From NCBI GenBank assembly GCA_947477565.1, contig CANJUR010000002.1, forward strand, positions 124,001-188,000: DNA of 64,000 bases. The letters are read 5' to 3'. Source of the stretch: Deltaproteobacteria bacterium (GTDB lineage: Bacteria; Myxococcota_A; Polyangia; Polyangiales; Ga0077539). The translations under genes were made by a program, and so were the position numbers. Below the pieces are notes generated by a model. The model searched no databases, was not told the DNA's origin, and worked only from the letters and a program-made list of their open reading frames with translations. Shown here piece after piece: positions 50,525 to 60,300 of the stretch (position 1 is the stretch's first letter; every line of letters starts with the position of its first letter).

Positions 50525-51295
50525 TTAGCGACGTGAGGCCTGGAGGAGGTCGATCGCAATCTTGACAACGAGACAGAGCACCACGGCGAGTACGACCCAA
50601 CGAACGAAGCGATCGCCGCGCTTGACGGCGAGGCGCGCACCGAAGGCACCGCCTAGAAACTGTGCACCTGCCATCGGCAGCGCCACGTCCCAACGCACAA
50701 CGTCTTGCGAGGCAAAAACGGTGAGCGCGGCGAGGTTGGATGCGAAGTTCACCACCTTGGCGTTCGCGCTCGCGCGGGCCATCGTCTCGCGCAGCCAGGT
50801 CACGTACGAGAGGATCAGGAAAGTCCCGGTCCCGGGTCCGAAGAACCCGTCGTACGTGCCGATGACGAGGGCGATGACCATTGCGCGGCGCTGCGGCGAG
50901 GCACCCGGTGGTAGCGGCTCCGAAGGGCGTTCTTGATTGCCTCGAAACGTGAGCCGCAGCGCCACGAGGACGAGCAGTACGAGGACGACTGGGCGCAGCA
51001 GCGAGCGGGGCACCTGCAGTACGAGTGCAACGCCGACGAGCGATCCGACGAAGCCGAAGAGGAAGGAGACGACGACGCGGGACCGATCGATGACGCCGAG
51101 GCGCCAGTAGTTCACAAGCGCACTGAAGCTACCGAAGGTTGACTGGCCTTTGTTTGTGCCGAGAGCGAGGTGCGTTGGAAGCCCGGCAGCGAGGAGCGCC
51201 GGGAGGGTGATAAGTCCGCCGCCACCCGCGATGGCATCGATGGTACCTGCGGCGAAGGCGGCAGCGATGAGGGCGGCGGTGACCTTGAGGTCCAT
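50525..51295 (-). CDS. TauE/SafE family anion exporter-like permease
   Basis: GGGGLITLPALLAAGLPTHLALGTNKGQSTFGSFSALVNYWR...GTYDGFFGPGTGTFLIL. Confidence 0.9.
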   Translation of the reverse strand: MDLKVTAALIAAAFAAGTIDAIAGGGGLITLPALLAAGLPTHLALGTNKGQSTFGSFSALVNYWRLGVIDRSRVVVSFLFGFVGSLVGVALVLQVPRSLLRPVVLVLLVLVALRLTFRGNQERPSEPLPPGASPQRRAMVIALVIGTYDGFFGPGTGTFLILSYVTWLRETMARASANAKVVNFASNLAALTVFASQDVVRWDVALPMAGAQFLGGAFGARLAVKRGDRFVRWVVLAVVLCLVVKIAIDLLQASRR

Positions 51296-51298
51296 CGC

Positions 51299-52846
51299 CT
51301 AGGCGAGCGCCCCGACTGCGGCCTCGACCGCGACGAGCAGCGACCCGCTTGCGATCGCGGCATCGGCGAGTACGAAGTCTGGTGCGAGCGCGCGATCGGC
51401 GGTCAAGGTTGCCACCATCGAGCGAAGGTGCGCGTGTGCCGCCGCGACACCGCGACCAGGCTTCAACGGGAGTCGCGAGTCGAGGCCCTGCGCAGCGGCA
51501 AGCATCTCGATGGCGACGGCCATTCGAGCGTTTCGGACGACCCGTGAGGCCTTGAGGGCGGAGGTTGCCCCCATGGAAACGTGATCTTCTCGACCTGCGG
51601 AAGACGGGATCGAGTCGACGCTCGCGGGGTGGCAGAGAATCTTATTTTCGGTGACGAGCGATGCGGCCGTGACCTGCGCGATCATGAATCCCGAGTCGAG
51701 CCCGGTGTGCGGTGCCAGAAACGGTGGCAGCCCTGACGAGAGTGCGGGGTTGACGAGTTGCTCGACGCGCCGCTCGGAAATATTGGCGAGTTCGGCACAT
51801 GTCATCGCGAGGAGGTCGAGGGCGAAGGCGAGCGGCTGTCCGTGGAAGTTCCCGCCGGAAACCACCTCCGCACCGTCACTTCCGATGAATACGAGGGGGT
51901 TGTCGGTGACGCTATTCATTTCGCGGGCGAGCACCTCGCGTATCCAGCGCATCGCATCGCGCGAGGCCCCGTGGACCTGAGGCATGCACCTCAGGGAGTA
52001 CGGATCCTGGACCTTCCCGCAGTCGCGATGGCTCTCGGCGATTTCGCTCTCGGCGAGTAACGACCGAAGGTTGCGTGCGACATCGAGTGCGCCGGGGTGC
52101 GGGCGCACTGCGACCACGCGTTCTTCGAAGGGTCTTCCGCTGCCCTTGAGAGCCTCGAGGGACATCGCCCCTGCCACGTCGGCACATCGCGCGAGCGCCT
52201 CTGCGTCGAGCAGCGTGAGGGCCCCATACGCGAGCATGTATTGGGTGCCATTGATGAGCGAGAGGCCCTCCTTGGCTTCGAGCGCGATGACTGCGACCCC
52301 CGCGCGCGCCATCGCCTCGGCGCCGGAAAGCACAGCCCCGCTGAACTCCGCGCTGCCTTCGCCGATGAGCACCGAGGCGAGGTGCGCGAGCGGCGCGAGG
52401 TCACCCGAAGCACCCACGCTCCCCTGCGAAGGAATCACCGGATGGACTCCGCTATTGAGCATCGCGAGGAGCGTATCGACCACCAGGGGGCGCACCCCGG
52501 AGAAACCGAGTGCCAGCACCTGCGCCCGCAGCAGCATCATCGCGCGAACGACCTCCGTCGGCAGCGGATCACCGACACCGCAGGAGTGACTTCGCAGGAG
52601 GTTGTGTTGGAGCCTGCAAATGTCCCTCGGAGAGATGCGGGTCTCGGCGAGTGCACCGAAGCCCGTATTGACTCCGTAAACGCGCGGTGAATCATCGCCG
52701 CCGGCGGCGATCGCGTCGATGGCCGCACGTGCGGTGGATACCCGCTGGCGGGCGTCATTGTCGAAGGCCACAGTCGCGCGTCGACGCGCCACCGCCAGCA
52801 GATCTTCCAAAACCAACGCCGACCCGACTCTCACCAGTTCATCCAT
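51299..52846 (-). CDS. hutH: Histidine ammonia-lyase
   Basis: [11 protein letters not shown] motif [28 protein letters not shown]. Confidence 0.92.
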   Translation of the reverse strand: MDELVRVGSALVLEDLLAVARRRATVAFDNDARQRVSTARAAIDAIAAGGDDSPRVYGVNTGFGALAETRISPRDICRLQHNLLRSHSCGVGDPLPTEVVRAMMLLRAQVLALGFSGVRPLVVDTLLAMLNSGVHPVIPSQGSVGASGDLAPLAHLASVLIGEGSAEFSGAVLSGAEAMARAGVAVIALEAKEGLSLINGTQYMLAYGALTLLDAEALARCADVAGAMSLEALKGSGRPFEERVVAVRPHPGALDVARNLRSLLAESEIAESHRDCGKVQDPYSLRCMPQVHGASRDAMRWIREVLAREMNSVTDNPLVFIGSDGAEVVSGGNFHGQPLAFALDLLAMTCAELANISERRVEQLVNPALSSGLPPFLAPHTGLDSGFMIAQVTAASLVTENKILCHPASVDSIPSSAGREDHVSMGATSALKASRVVRNARMAVAIEMLAAAQGLDSRLPLKPGRGVAAAHAHLRSMVATLTADRALAPDFVLADAAIASGSLLVAVEAAVGALA

Positions 52847-52896
52847 AGAGCACGTGGGTCTACACCAGATCGAGTGGAGCATACGATCTGAGCGCG

Positions 52897-53751
52897 ATGC
52901 AGAAGCGGTGGTGGCTCGTGCTTGCCGTGAACATGGGTTGCACCGAACCGTTGCCGTCGACGTCGACGGTGGATGTACTGCGCATCCTCGCCTTGACTAC
53001 GCCGACCCCTGAGGTGCGACCTGGAATCGCGATCGGGGTGCGAGCGGTCTGGTTCGATCCCATCGGCGGGCGTCGTATCCAATGGCGCTGGCGCCTGTGC
53101 AACGAGGACCTGGCCAATGATCCCCGTTCGTGTGCGCGGGGCATCGGAAGCACCGAACTGGCCTCGGGCGAGGTGGATCACGTCGAGGTGCCCGCCGCGA
53201 TGTTGGCACTGTCTGGGACAGAAAGATCACGAACATGGATGGTCTACGCGCTCGCGTGTCCTTCCTCGGGCGCACTCATCGCACCTGCCGAAGGGCGCCT
53301 GGAGTGTTCCGATGGGAGCGGTTCGGAGTCTTTTCGGAGGGTCACTGTTCACGCACAAGCACCCCTGAACGAACCACCCGCGATCGGAGCATGGACCGTG
53401 GAGCATGCGGGACGATTGAGCTCTCTTGAGGACGGGACGACCGTGGGGGTCGGCTCGCTTGTCGGCTGCGCGGGCGACTGTGCATCGCTGACGCTGACGC
53501 TGACCCCTGCGGCGGGCGCTTCCGAGAGGTTCGGAGAAACCGCGGAGTCCCTGCTCGGGTCGGTCTATGTGAGTTCGGGGAGCGTCTCGCCTCCGAGAGT
53601 TGTGATGGACCCGGGCACCGAGGTGCCCATGGTCATGCACTGGACACCCGGGCGAGTGATATTGGGAGGGGAGGTCGCGCAGGTCTGGGCGGTCTTGCGC
53701 GATCAGCGGGGAGGAGAGAGCGTTCGGTCGGTGACGATCACCGCCCGCTGA
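52897..53751 (+). CDS. Hypothetical lipoprotein
   Basis: Leader [15 protein letters not shown] lipobox; beta-rich secreted-type sequence. Confidence 0.55.
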   Translation: MQKRWWLVLAVNMGCTEPLPSTSTVDVLRILALTTPTPEVRPGIAIGVRAVWFDPIGGRRIQWRWRLCNEDLANDPRSCARGIGSTELASGEVDHVEVPAAMLALSGTERSRTWMVYALACPSSGALIAPAEGRLECSDGSGSESFRRVTVHAQAPLNEPPAIGAWTVEHAGRLSSLEDGTTVGVGSLVGCAGDCASLTLTLTPAAGASERFGETAESLLGSVYVSSGSVSPPRVVMDPGTEVPMVMHWTPGRVILGGEVAQVWAVLRDQRGGESVRSVTITAR

Positions 53752-53754
53752 ACT

Positions 53755-54762
53755 TCACTGGCAGCGTGCGTTGACGCACGTGCGGCCAGCCGTGCAGGCA
53801 GCCGATCGAGCGCACTCGGGCCGCTGCTCATTGGTGCTGGTGCACAGCGATCGACCCATCAAGTCAGGGACGCAGAGGTTGAACTGGACATCGACGGTCA
53901 TGCAGGCGCCGTCAGGCATCGTGGTCGGTGTCGGGCAGAGTCTGCGGCACGCGCCATTGTTGCAGACCGAGCCGCTGTTGCACTGTGAGTCCATCGTGCA
54001 GAACGGTCGCGGTCGCGTGTCGACGCGGCAAACTCCACCATCACATCGCTGCCCCGAGCCGCACTGAACGTCGGCAGTGCAGGTCGCGAGGCAGGTACCG
54101 CTGACGCAAAGCTGCGCGCTGGTACACCGGCCTGCGCAGTCGGCTCCAGTCGTCGGATAGCCACAACGACCGCTGGCGCAGACCTGACCCGCGGCACACA
54201 CCGTCGCCGCGTTGGACGCCGTACAACCCACGACGCACTGACCGTCGACACATGCCTGGCCAGCGCCGGTGCACTGGTAATCGAACTGGCACTGGTTGGC
54301 CGTGGCCTGGCAGCTGCCGCCGAGACACACAGGGGTGGTCGCCGCGCACTGTGCGTCGGTCGTGCAACCGCCGCTGGGGACGCACCGACGTGTCGCGGTG
54401 TCGCAAACCAATGCGGCGGCCACGCGTGTGCAGTCCGCGTTCGCGGTGCAGCCGGAAACGCACACACTGCGTGATGTTTCACAATACGAACCCGCGGGGC
54501 AGCCCGCCGTCGCCGAGCAGGTCTGCGACGGAACGCAGCGGTTGGTAGAGTCGCAATATCCGCCCACACAATCCCGACTGGCGGTGCAAGCGCGAGGGCC
54601 GGAATCGACGATGACGGGCGGATTGTCTGTGGTGCCCGCATCGACGAAGGGGATGACATTGGGCCCATCGTTTTGCTCGCTCCACACGGGGCAGCCGAGC
54701 AGCCATGCGCCGAAGGAGCCGACGACCATGAGGGATTGAACAGTGCTGGGGTATTTGCGCAT
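53755..54762 (-). CDS. Cys-rich repeat lipoprotein
   Basis: Signal MRKYPSTVQSLMVVGSFGAWLLGC; many C..D.QC..G..C..G.C units. Confidence 0.7.
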   Translation of the reverse strand: MRKYPSTVQSLMVVGSFGAWLLGCPVWSEQNDGPNVIPFVDAGTTDNPPVIVDSGPRACTASRDCVGGYCDSTNRCVPSQTCSATAGCPAGSYCETSRSVCVSGCTANADCTRVAAALVCDTATRRCVPSGGCTTDAQCAATTPVCLGGSCQATANQCQFDYQCTGAGQACVDGQCVVGCTASNAATVCAAGQVCASGRCGYPTTGADCAGRCTSAQLCVSGTCLATCTADVQCGSGQRCDGGVCRVDTRPRPFCTMDSQCNSGSVCNNGACRRLCPTPTTMPDGACMTVDVQFNLCVPDLMGRSLCTSTNEQRPECARSAACTAGRTCVNARCQ

Positions 54763-55062
54763 AGCGACGCCTCCGGAACAGTGGCCCACCCCGTTGGTTT
54801 CAAAGGGTGCCCTGTGTTTTCTAGGTCGGTACGACGGACCGTTTCAGCATCTCCCATGCCGGGGTTCAAGTCCCATCATTCGGTCCAGAGAGTTGGGCTG
54901 CGATCGAGTGCGTGAATCGTCGTTCATAGGCCCTCCGTGAACGATCGCCGCGGGCTCCGACGCAGCGGGAAGCCCCCCGGATGATCGCTGTCGTTGGTTC
55001 GCCCAGGCGATGGGCAGTCTGTTATCGTCGCTTTCGCCGCGAGAAGAGGGCAGACCAAGCGC

Positions 55063-57378
55063 ATGGACGTCGTATGTGACCGCTGCAAGGCAGAGTACGA
55101 ATTTGACGACGCGCTGGTTTCTGAGCGTGGAACCACCGTTAAGTGCACGAACTGTAGCCACCAGTTCAAGATCTTCCGCCCTACGTCCGAGGCCGACTCC
55201 GCCAAGGCGTGGAACCTCCGGCGACCTGATGGAACGGTCATTCCGTTCGACTCTCTTGCGGTGCTCCAGAAGTGGATTCTCGAGGGCAAGGTCAGCAAGA
55301 TGGACGAGATTTCGAGGGCGGGCGACGGCTGGAAGAGCCTTGGGGCGATCGCAGAGCTCGATAGCTTCTTCGCCACCGCCGAACTCCGCGCCTCACAGAA
55401 TGCGCCCGGTCGCACAGGCCAGCGTTTTCCAAGCATGAGCGGCGTGCGCGCACCGACGCCTGCGCCAGTTACGAACCGCCCACCGCTGCCACGACCTTCG
55501 CCTTTATTGAGTTCACCCACGATTCGTCCCGGCGGCGCGGCGCCACCGCCACCAACACCACCCTTCGCTCTGCGGGCGCCCTCCCATTTCGGCACAAACC
55601 CACCCGTGCCCGGTGGCCTGCGAGGTCCTCCGGTTTTCAAGAGCAACCATGCCGCGCAAAACGCGCCGCCGAGGGGGCAGATCCACCCGCCGCCGAACAC
55701 ATCCGCGGAGATGAACCCGCTCTCGTCCTCCTTCGCAGTCGCCGATCGACATGAGCCACTGGCCGGCGAAGTCGAGCGCATCCGACCGCGGCCACCAAGT
55801 CTGCCGCCGAAGGTGATGCTCCCTTCACTGCCCCCCATCTCGGTAGGCATGCGCGATCTTGTCGATGATCAGATGCCGACGCGGTCTCTTGCTTCCGACC
55901 ACCGGGGGTTGCGGGACACGGCTACGCCAAACCGCCGGAGTGCTCTCGGTGTTGGACTGGTCGCAGGAGCACTGATTGCCGTAGTCGCTGTTCTGGTTTC
56001 TATTCGGTCGGGGGTTTTCGACGCGCCAAACTCTTCGTCGCCGAGCACCACGGCGGCTCGAGACCTCGCACGGCGTGACCGGGTCATCGCTGACGCAACT
56101 GAGCGTTCACGTCGGTACAGTGCCGCAGGGATGGATGAGGCGAGGGAGGAACTGACGGCGGCGGTCGCACTCCGTCCTGATGACTGCGTGCTCGTGGCAA
56201 CCCGCGCAGAAGTTCTCGCGGCGTGGTCGGAAATGCTCACTCAACAGGCCGATGACCTCGAGGCTCAAGCTTCTCTGCCGGGTGTCGATGTGCCTCGACT
56301 GCGAGCATCGGCAGATCTCGTCCGGCGCGATGGCCTGACGCGGAAGGAGCGTGCCCGCACGGACCTCCGTTCCGCAGAGGCAACGCTCGAATCGGTGGCC
56401 GCTTCAGAGCGTTCGATCGTAGAGGCGCGACTCGCGGACGTCGCTCGTGTGGTCGGCGCGGCCACACTCACAAACCACCTGGAGGCCGCCCGTCGGGGCA
56501 CACCGACCCACGAGTCTGCCCTCTACCTAGGACTCGCAACGCTATCCGACGACAGCATGGCCGCCACCGCTGGGTTCAGGACCGCGATCGGTGTGGAGCC
56601 GCAAAACCAGCGAGCGCGCATCGCCCTCGCGCGCGTGCTCCAACGCAACGCAGACGTGAACGGCGCGCGGGAGATCCTGAACGAGGGCCTACAGACCGAG
56701 CCAGAACACGAGGCTCTGCTCGGTCTGTCCCGTGCGCTCGGGCCGATGATCGTGGTGGCAGCGCCGACGGTTATGAACACCGGGAGCAGAACCGTCGTGG
56801 AGGTCGGCTCGACAACAGTGGCCGCTGTCGTACCTGCAGTGGTTGTTCCGGCGCCGATCGACATCCCGCGGCCGTCGACAGCAGCCAACCTCACGACTGC
56901 TGCCCCGACGCCACGTCACAGCAGCGACAACTCCATCGCGATGGTCGCGGCGATGGCCCCTTCCCGTGACTACGACCGATTGGTGCGGGACGCCGACATG
57001 CTTCAGCATGCAGGTCGCACCGCCATGGCTCGAGAACGGTACCAGCAGGCGCTTGCGGTCCGAGCGACAGGCTCTGAAGCACTCACAGGTCTTGGTTTTG
57101 TCGAACTCGACCAGAACGCGGTGGGCACGGCGATTTCGCGGTTTCGGCAGGCCCTCGCGAGCAACCCACATTACTCCGAGGCTTACATCGGCCTCGGCGA
57201 GGCCTATAGCCACCAACGAAGCTATGGTCAGGCGGTGCAGGCGTACCAACAGTACCTCGCGATCAACCCAGGTGGATCGCGCTCGGAGATGGCTCGTCGA
57301 CAGATCGAGTCGCTGCAAGAGCGAATGAACACGGCACGGACCCCGGAGCCCTCGGGCGACGCTGCGACCAGTCCCTGA
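55063..57378 (+). CDS. MJ0042-type zinc ribbon - GYF-like - Pro-rich - TM - TPR protein
   Basis: MDVVCDRCKAEYEFDDALVSERGTTVKCTNCSHQFKIFRP; WNLRRPDGTVIPFDSLAVLQKWILEGKVSKMDEISRAGDGWKSLGAIAELDSFF; TM VGLVAGALIAVVAVLVSI; C-terminal TPRs. Confidence 0.8.
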   Translation: MDVVCDRCKAEYEFDDALVSERGTTVKCTNCSHQFKIFRPTSEADSAKAWNLRRPDGTVIPFDSLAVLQKWILEGKVSKMDEISRAGDGWKSLGAIAELDSFFATAELRASQNAPGRTGQRFPSMSGVRAPTPAPVTNRPPLPRPSPLLSSPTIRPGGAAPPPPTPPFALRAPSHFGTNPPVPGGLRGPPVFKSNHAAQNAPPRGQIHPPPNTSAEMNPLSSSFAVADRHEPLAGEVERIRPRPPSLPPKVMLPSLPPISVGMRDLVDDQMPTRSLASDHRGLRDTATPNRRSALGVGLVAGALIAVVAVLVSIRSGVFDAPNSSSPSTTAARDLARRDRVIADATERSRRYSAAGMDEAREELTAAVALRPDDCVLVATRAEVLAAWSEMLTQQADDLEAQASLPGVDVPRLRASADLVRRDGLTRKERARTDLRSAEATLESVAASERSIVEARLADVARVVGAATLTNHLEAARRGTPTHESALYLGLATLSDDSMAATAGFRTAIGVEPQNQRARIALARVLQRNADVNGAREILNEGLQTEPEHEALLGLSRALGPMIVVAAPTVMNTGSRTVVEVGSTTVAAVVPAVVVPAPIDIPRPSTAANLTTAAPTPRHSSDNSIAMVAAMAPSRDYDRLVRDADMLQHAGRTAMARERYQQALAVRATGSEALTGLGFVELDQNAVGTAISRFRQALASNPHYSEAYIGLGEAYSHQRSYGQAVQAYQQYLAINPGGSRSEMARRQIESLQERMNTARTPEPSGDAATSP

Positions 57379-57380
57379 CG

Positions 57381-60300
57381 ATGACTTCGGTGGCGATGGA
57401 CGACGAGGGCTTCGCACCACTCGGCACCTTCGAGTTGGAGACTCCACCCGCCTCAGGAGAGAACTCCCTGCTGATGGTGCTCCGTCTGCTCGGTGGGGGC
57501 GCTCGAGAAAGCGACGAGGCCGACCGCGCAGAGGCACGCACGCAACTCGCAGCGGTCTGGTACTCGACGGGGTCGGTTGGACTCGAGCGGGATGCGCTCG
57601 CTCTGACGCATTCACCCACAGCCCCGACGCTCCAGCGGTTGCTCGCGTTGTACGTCGAGACCGGTCGCTGGGCCGATGCTGCACGCTGCGCCGAGACCCT
57701 CGCCGCTTCCGAAAACACGCAGGCTCGACGGACCGAGGCATGGCACCGCTGGGCGGCCGCCGGCTGCATGGACGATGCGCGCCGCCTCGCATGGGAGGGC
57801 GATCCAACGTGCGTGGTGTGCGCTTATCTTCTGCGGTCACCAGAGACCGAGGGAGTGTTGTCGGCCGCCGCAGCGGTCGCTCAGCGAGCCGGTGCCACGG
57901 ACATGTACCGAGCGCTTGCCGCGGACGCGTGGATCGAGTCCCAGGGTGTGCTCGGCGCAGACCGACTGGTCGAAGCACTCCGCGCCACCGAACGACCACG
58001 GGCGGCACTGCTCGTCGCACTCGAAGATGCCGCTCGGGCTTACCTCGCGGAGGGCAGTGCGAGTCTGCAACGCAGCACCGAACTCGCAACGCAGGATGCC
58101 GAATCGCTCGCCGTGTGGACGCTGCGTGCGCTTCTGCCCGGCGAGGGCGCCGCGGGTGCGCGAGAGACCGTGCGCGACCTGCTGGCCGACCGCGGACGCG
58201 CCGCCGAACTCGCTGTGAGACTTCGCGTCGATGCATGGGCGGCACCCAGGTCGGCCCGCGCCGCGGCCTGGAAGGGCGTCGCCGCGATGGAACTCCCTCA
58301 CGATCCACTGCTCGCCACCCGCGCGCTGGTTGAAGGAATTCGCGCGGAGCCCGACGACGTCGAGGCGTTGACGTTGCTTCGTGCACTCGCCGCCGAGCCG
58401 ACCGTCGAGGCCGCGACCCGTGACGCAGTCTGGGGGCTGGTGCGCTCGCCCGAACTCAGCGCCGATCGGCGCAGTGAGTTGTTTCTCTGGCTGGGATCAC
58501 TGGAAGAAGCCAGGGGCGACCTCGCCGCAGCAGAGAGTGCCTACGCGAGCGTCGAAGGTGCTGTTCCAGAGGCATTTGAGGGGCTATCGAGGGTGTGCGA
58601 GGGCGCGGCGCGACAGGTTGCGCAGGCAGATTCGGAGTTCGCTCCGCTGGCGGAAATTGCCGCGTATGGACGCGATAAGACCATCAATGATGCCGTAACC
58701 CGCTGCGCATCGACGCCAGGCGCCCTCGCCGCCGCAAGCTCTTCGATGAAAACTCTGGCGGGCATCGCGCTTCACCATCCCGCGGCGGCGGCGCTCTGGG
58801 TTCGAGCAGCCCGGCGCTCGGCCGACCCGGGCACGCTGGCCGCCGTGCTCATACGCCTCGCGACCCGCAGCGTTAACGTGTCTGTGCGACGCGAAGCGCT
58901 CCTGGAGTGCCTCTCGCTACCGCAACTGTCTTCGGGTGGCGGCTCAGACGCCATCGAGCTGCTGCGGTTGTTTCTCGAAGATCACCAGGGCGACGCAACC
59001 GTGGCCGCCGCCCTCGCCGCCCTCGCAGAGCAGCGGCAGGACCATGAGCTGACCCGCGACGCGATCAGGGCGTTGGCCCTCGCGAGCCAGGAACCGCCAG
59101 AACGGGACATCCTGCTCCGCTTCGTGGGCATCCGCAGCGGGGTGTTCGAGGCTCTCGGCGCGGCGATGGAAGAGCCCGTTCCTTCGGCTGGCCGAGGTGA
59201 TCGACTGCGGCGTCTCCATGAGCTCGTTGGGGATAGCGTGACGCTCCTGGCGCTGCGCACCCGCGCTTTGATGGCCTCGTCGGGTGCGCCGGGCGAGGCT
59301 CTCGCAGTGGCGAGGCGCTTCGTCGATGCGGCTCCGTGGTCGCCCGAGGCAGTCTTCGCATTCGCGGGGCTCGCCAGGCTTGGTGACCGTGGGCCTGACA
59401 TCGTGGTGGCCATTCACGCAGCACTCCAATCCTGTGCGCGGCTTCCAGAGCTGGCCTCCCTCGTGCGCGGCGCGGTCGATCGTCTCGCGGCGATTGGCGA
59501 CGAGGCGGCGATCCAGCAGGTACTCGATGCCGCAAGCGAGGCGGGGCTGCTCGCCGACCGAACCATCGCGGAGATCGCGCTCCGGCATCCGCCCGCGGAA
59601 CGGTCTGCGCTGGTGCGACGGCTCGAGGTCGTCATCGCCGCGAGCGACGCGCCAGATCCGAGCTGGATCAACCGATTGGTCAAGTTGCGAGTCGCCGCGG
59701 GTGAGGTGATCGCAGCGCTGGGCGCGAGGATGCGCGGGAACGACCTGCCGCGCGCGAAGGAAGAGGCACTCGACGCCCTCGCGAACGAGGCCATCGATGA
59801 CGACACTCAGGGGCGTTGGGTGCAGTGCGCCCTGGCCTGCGGGCTACCCCAGGCGGCCCTGCGATGGCTGGCACGGTGGGCGGCTGCGCAGGGCGTCGAG
59901 GCGGCTGCACTGCGGCTGCGCTGCGCGGCCCGCGTGGCGTGGACGGTCATGGGCGATGGGGCCGGCGCGCTCGAGTTTTTGCGGACCGCGGTGCGCACCG
60001 AGACGGACGTCGACGAGGTACTTCAGGACGCGAACCAGATTGGCCGAATGTCGGGACAACTCGATGTACTGCTGTCGGTTTATGACGACGCCGTGGACCT
60101 GGCAGCAGGCCAGCATGGGCGATGTGCACTGCGTTACCGTCGCGCTCTGGCGCTCGAGCGCGGCGGGCGGGAGGCAGAGGCCCTCGATGAGCAGTTCGCG
60201 ATCTTCCGGGAGACCCCGACCATCGGTGCGCCGATGCGCGCGATCGAGCGGCTCGCCACCGCTACGAGTCGATGGGCGCCGATGCTTGACGCCTACGAAA

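Noticed and set aside
54800-54895. Complete class II tRNA with CCA end
   Set aside because: Only 4 of 7 acceptor pairs form with a full-length model and no acceptable D-arm or anticodon arm is seen; kept only as a tRNA-like element.
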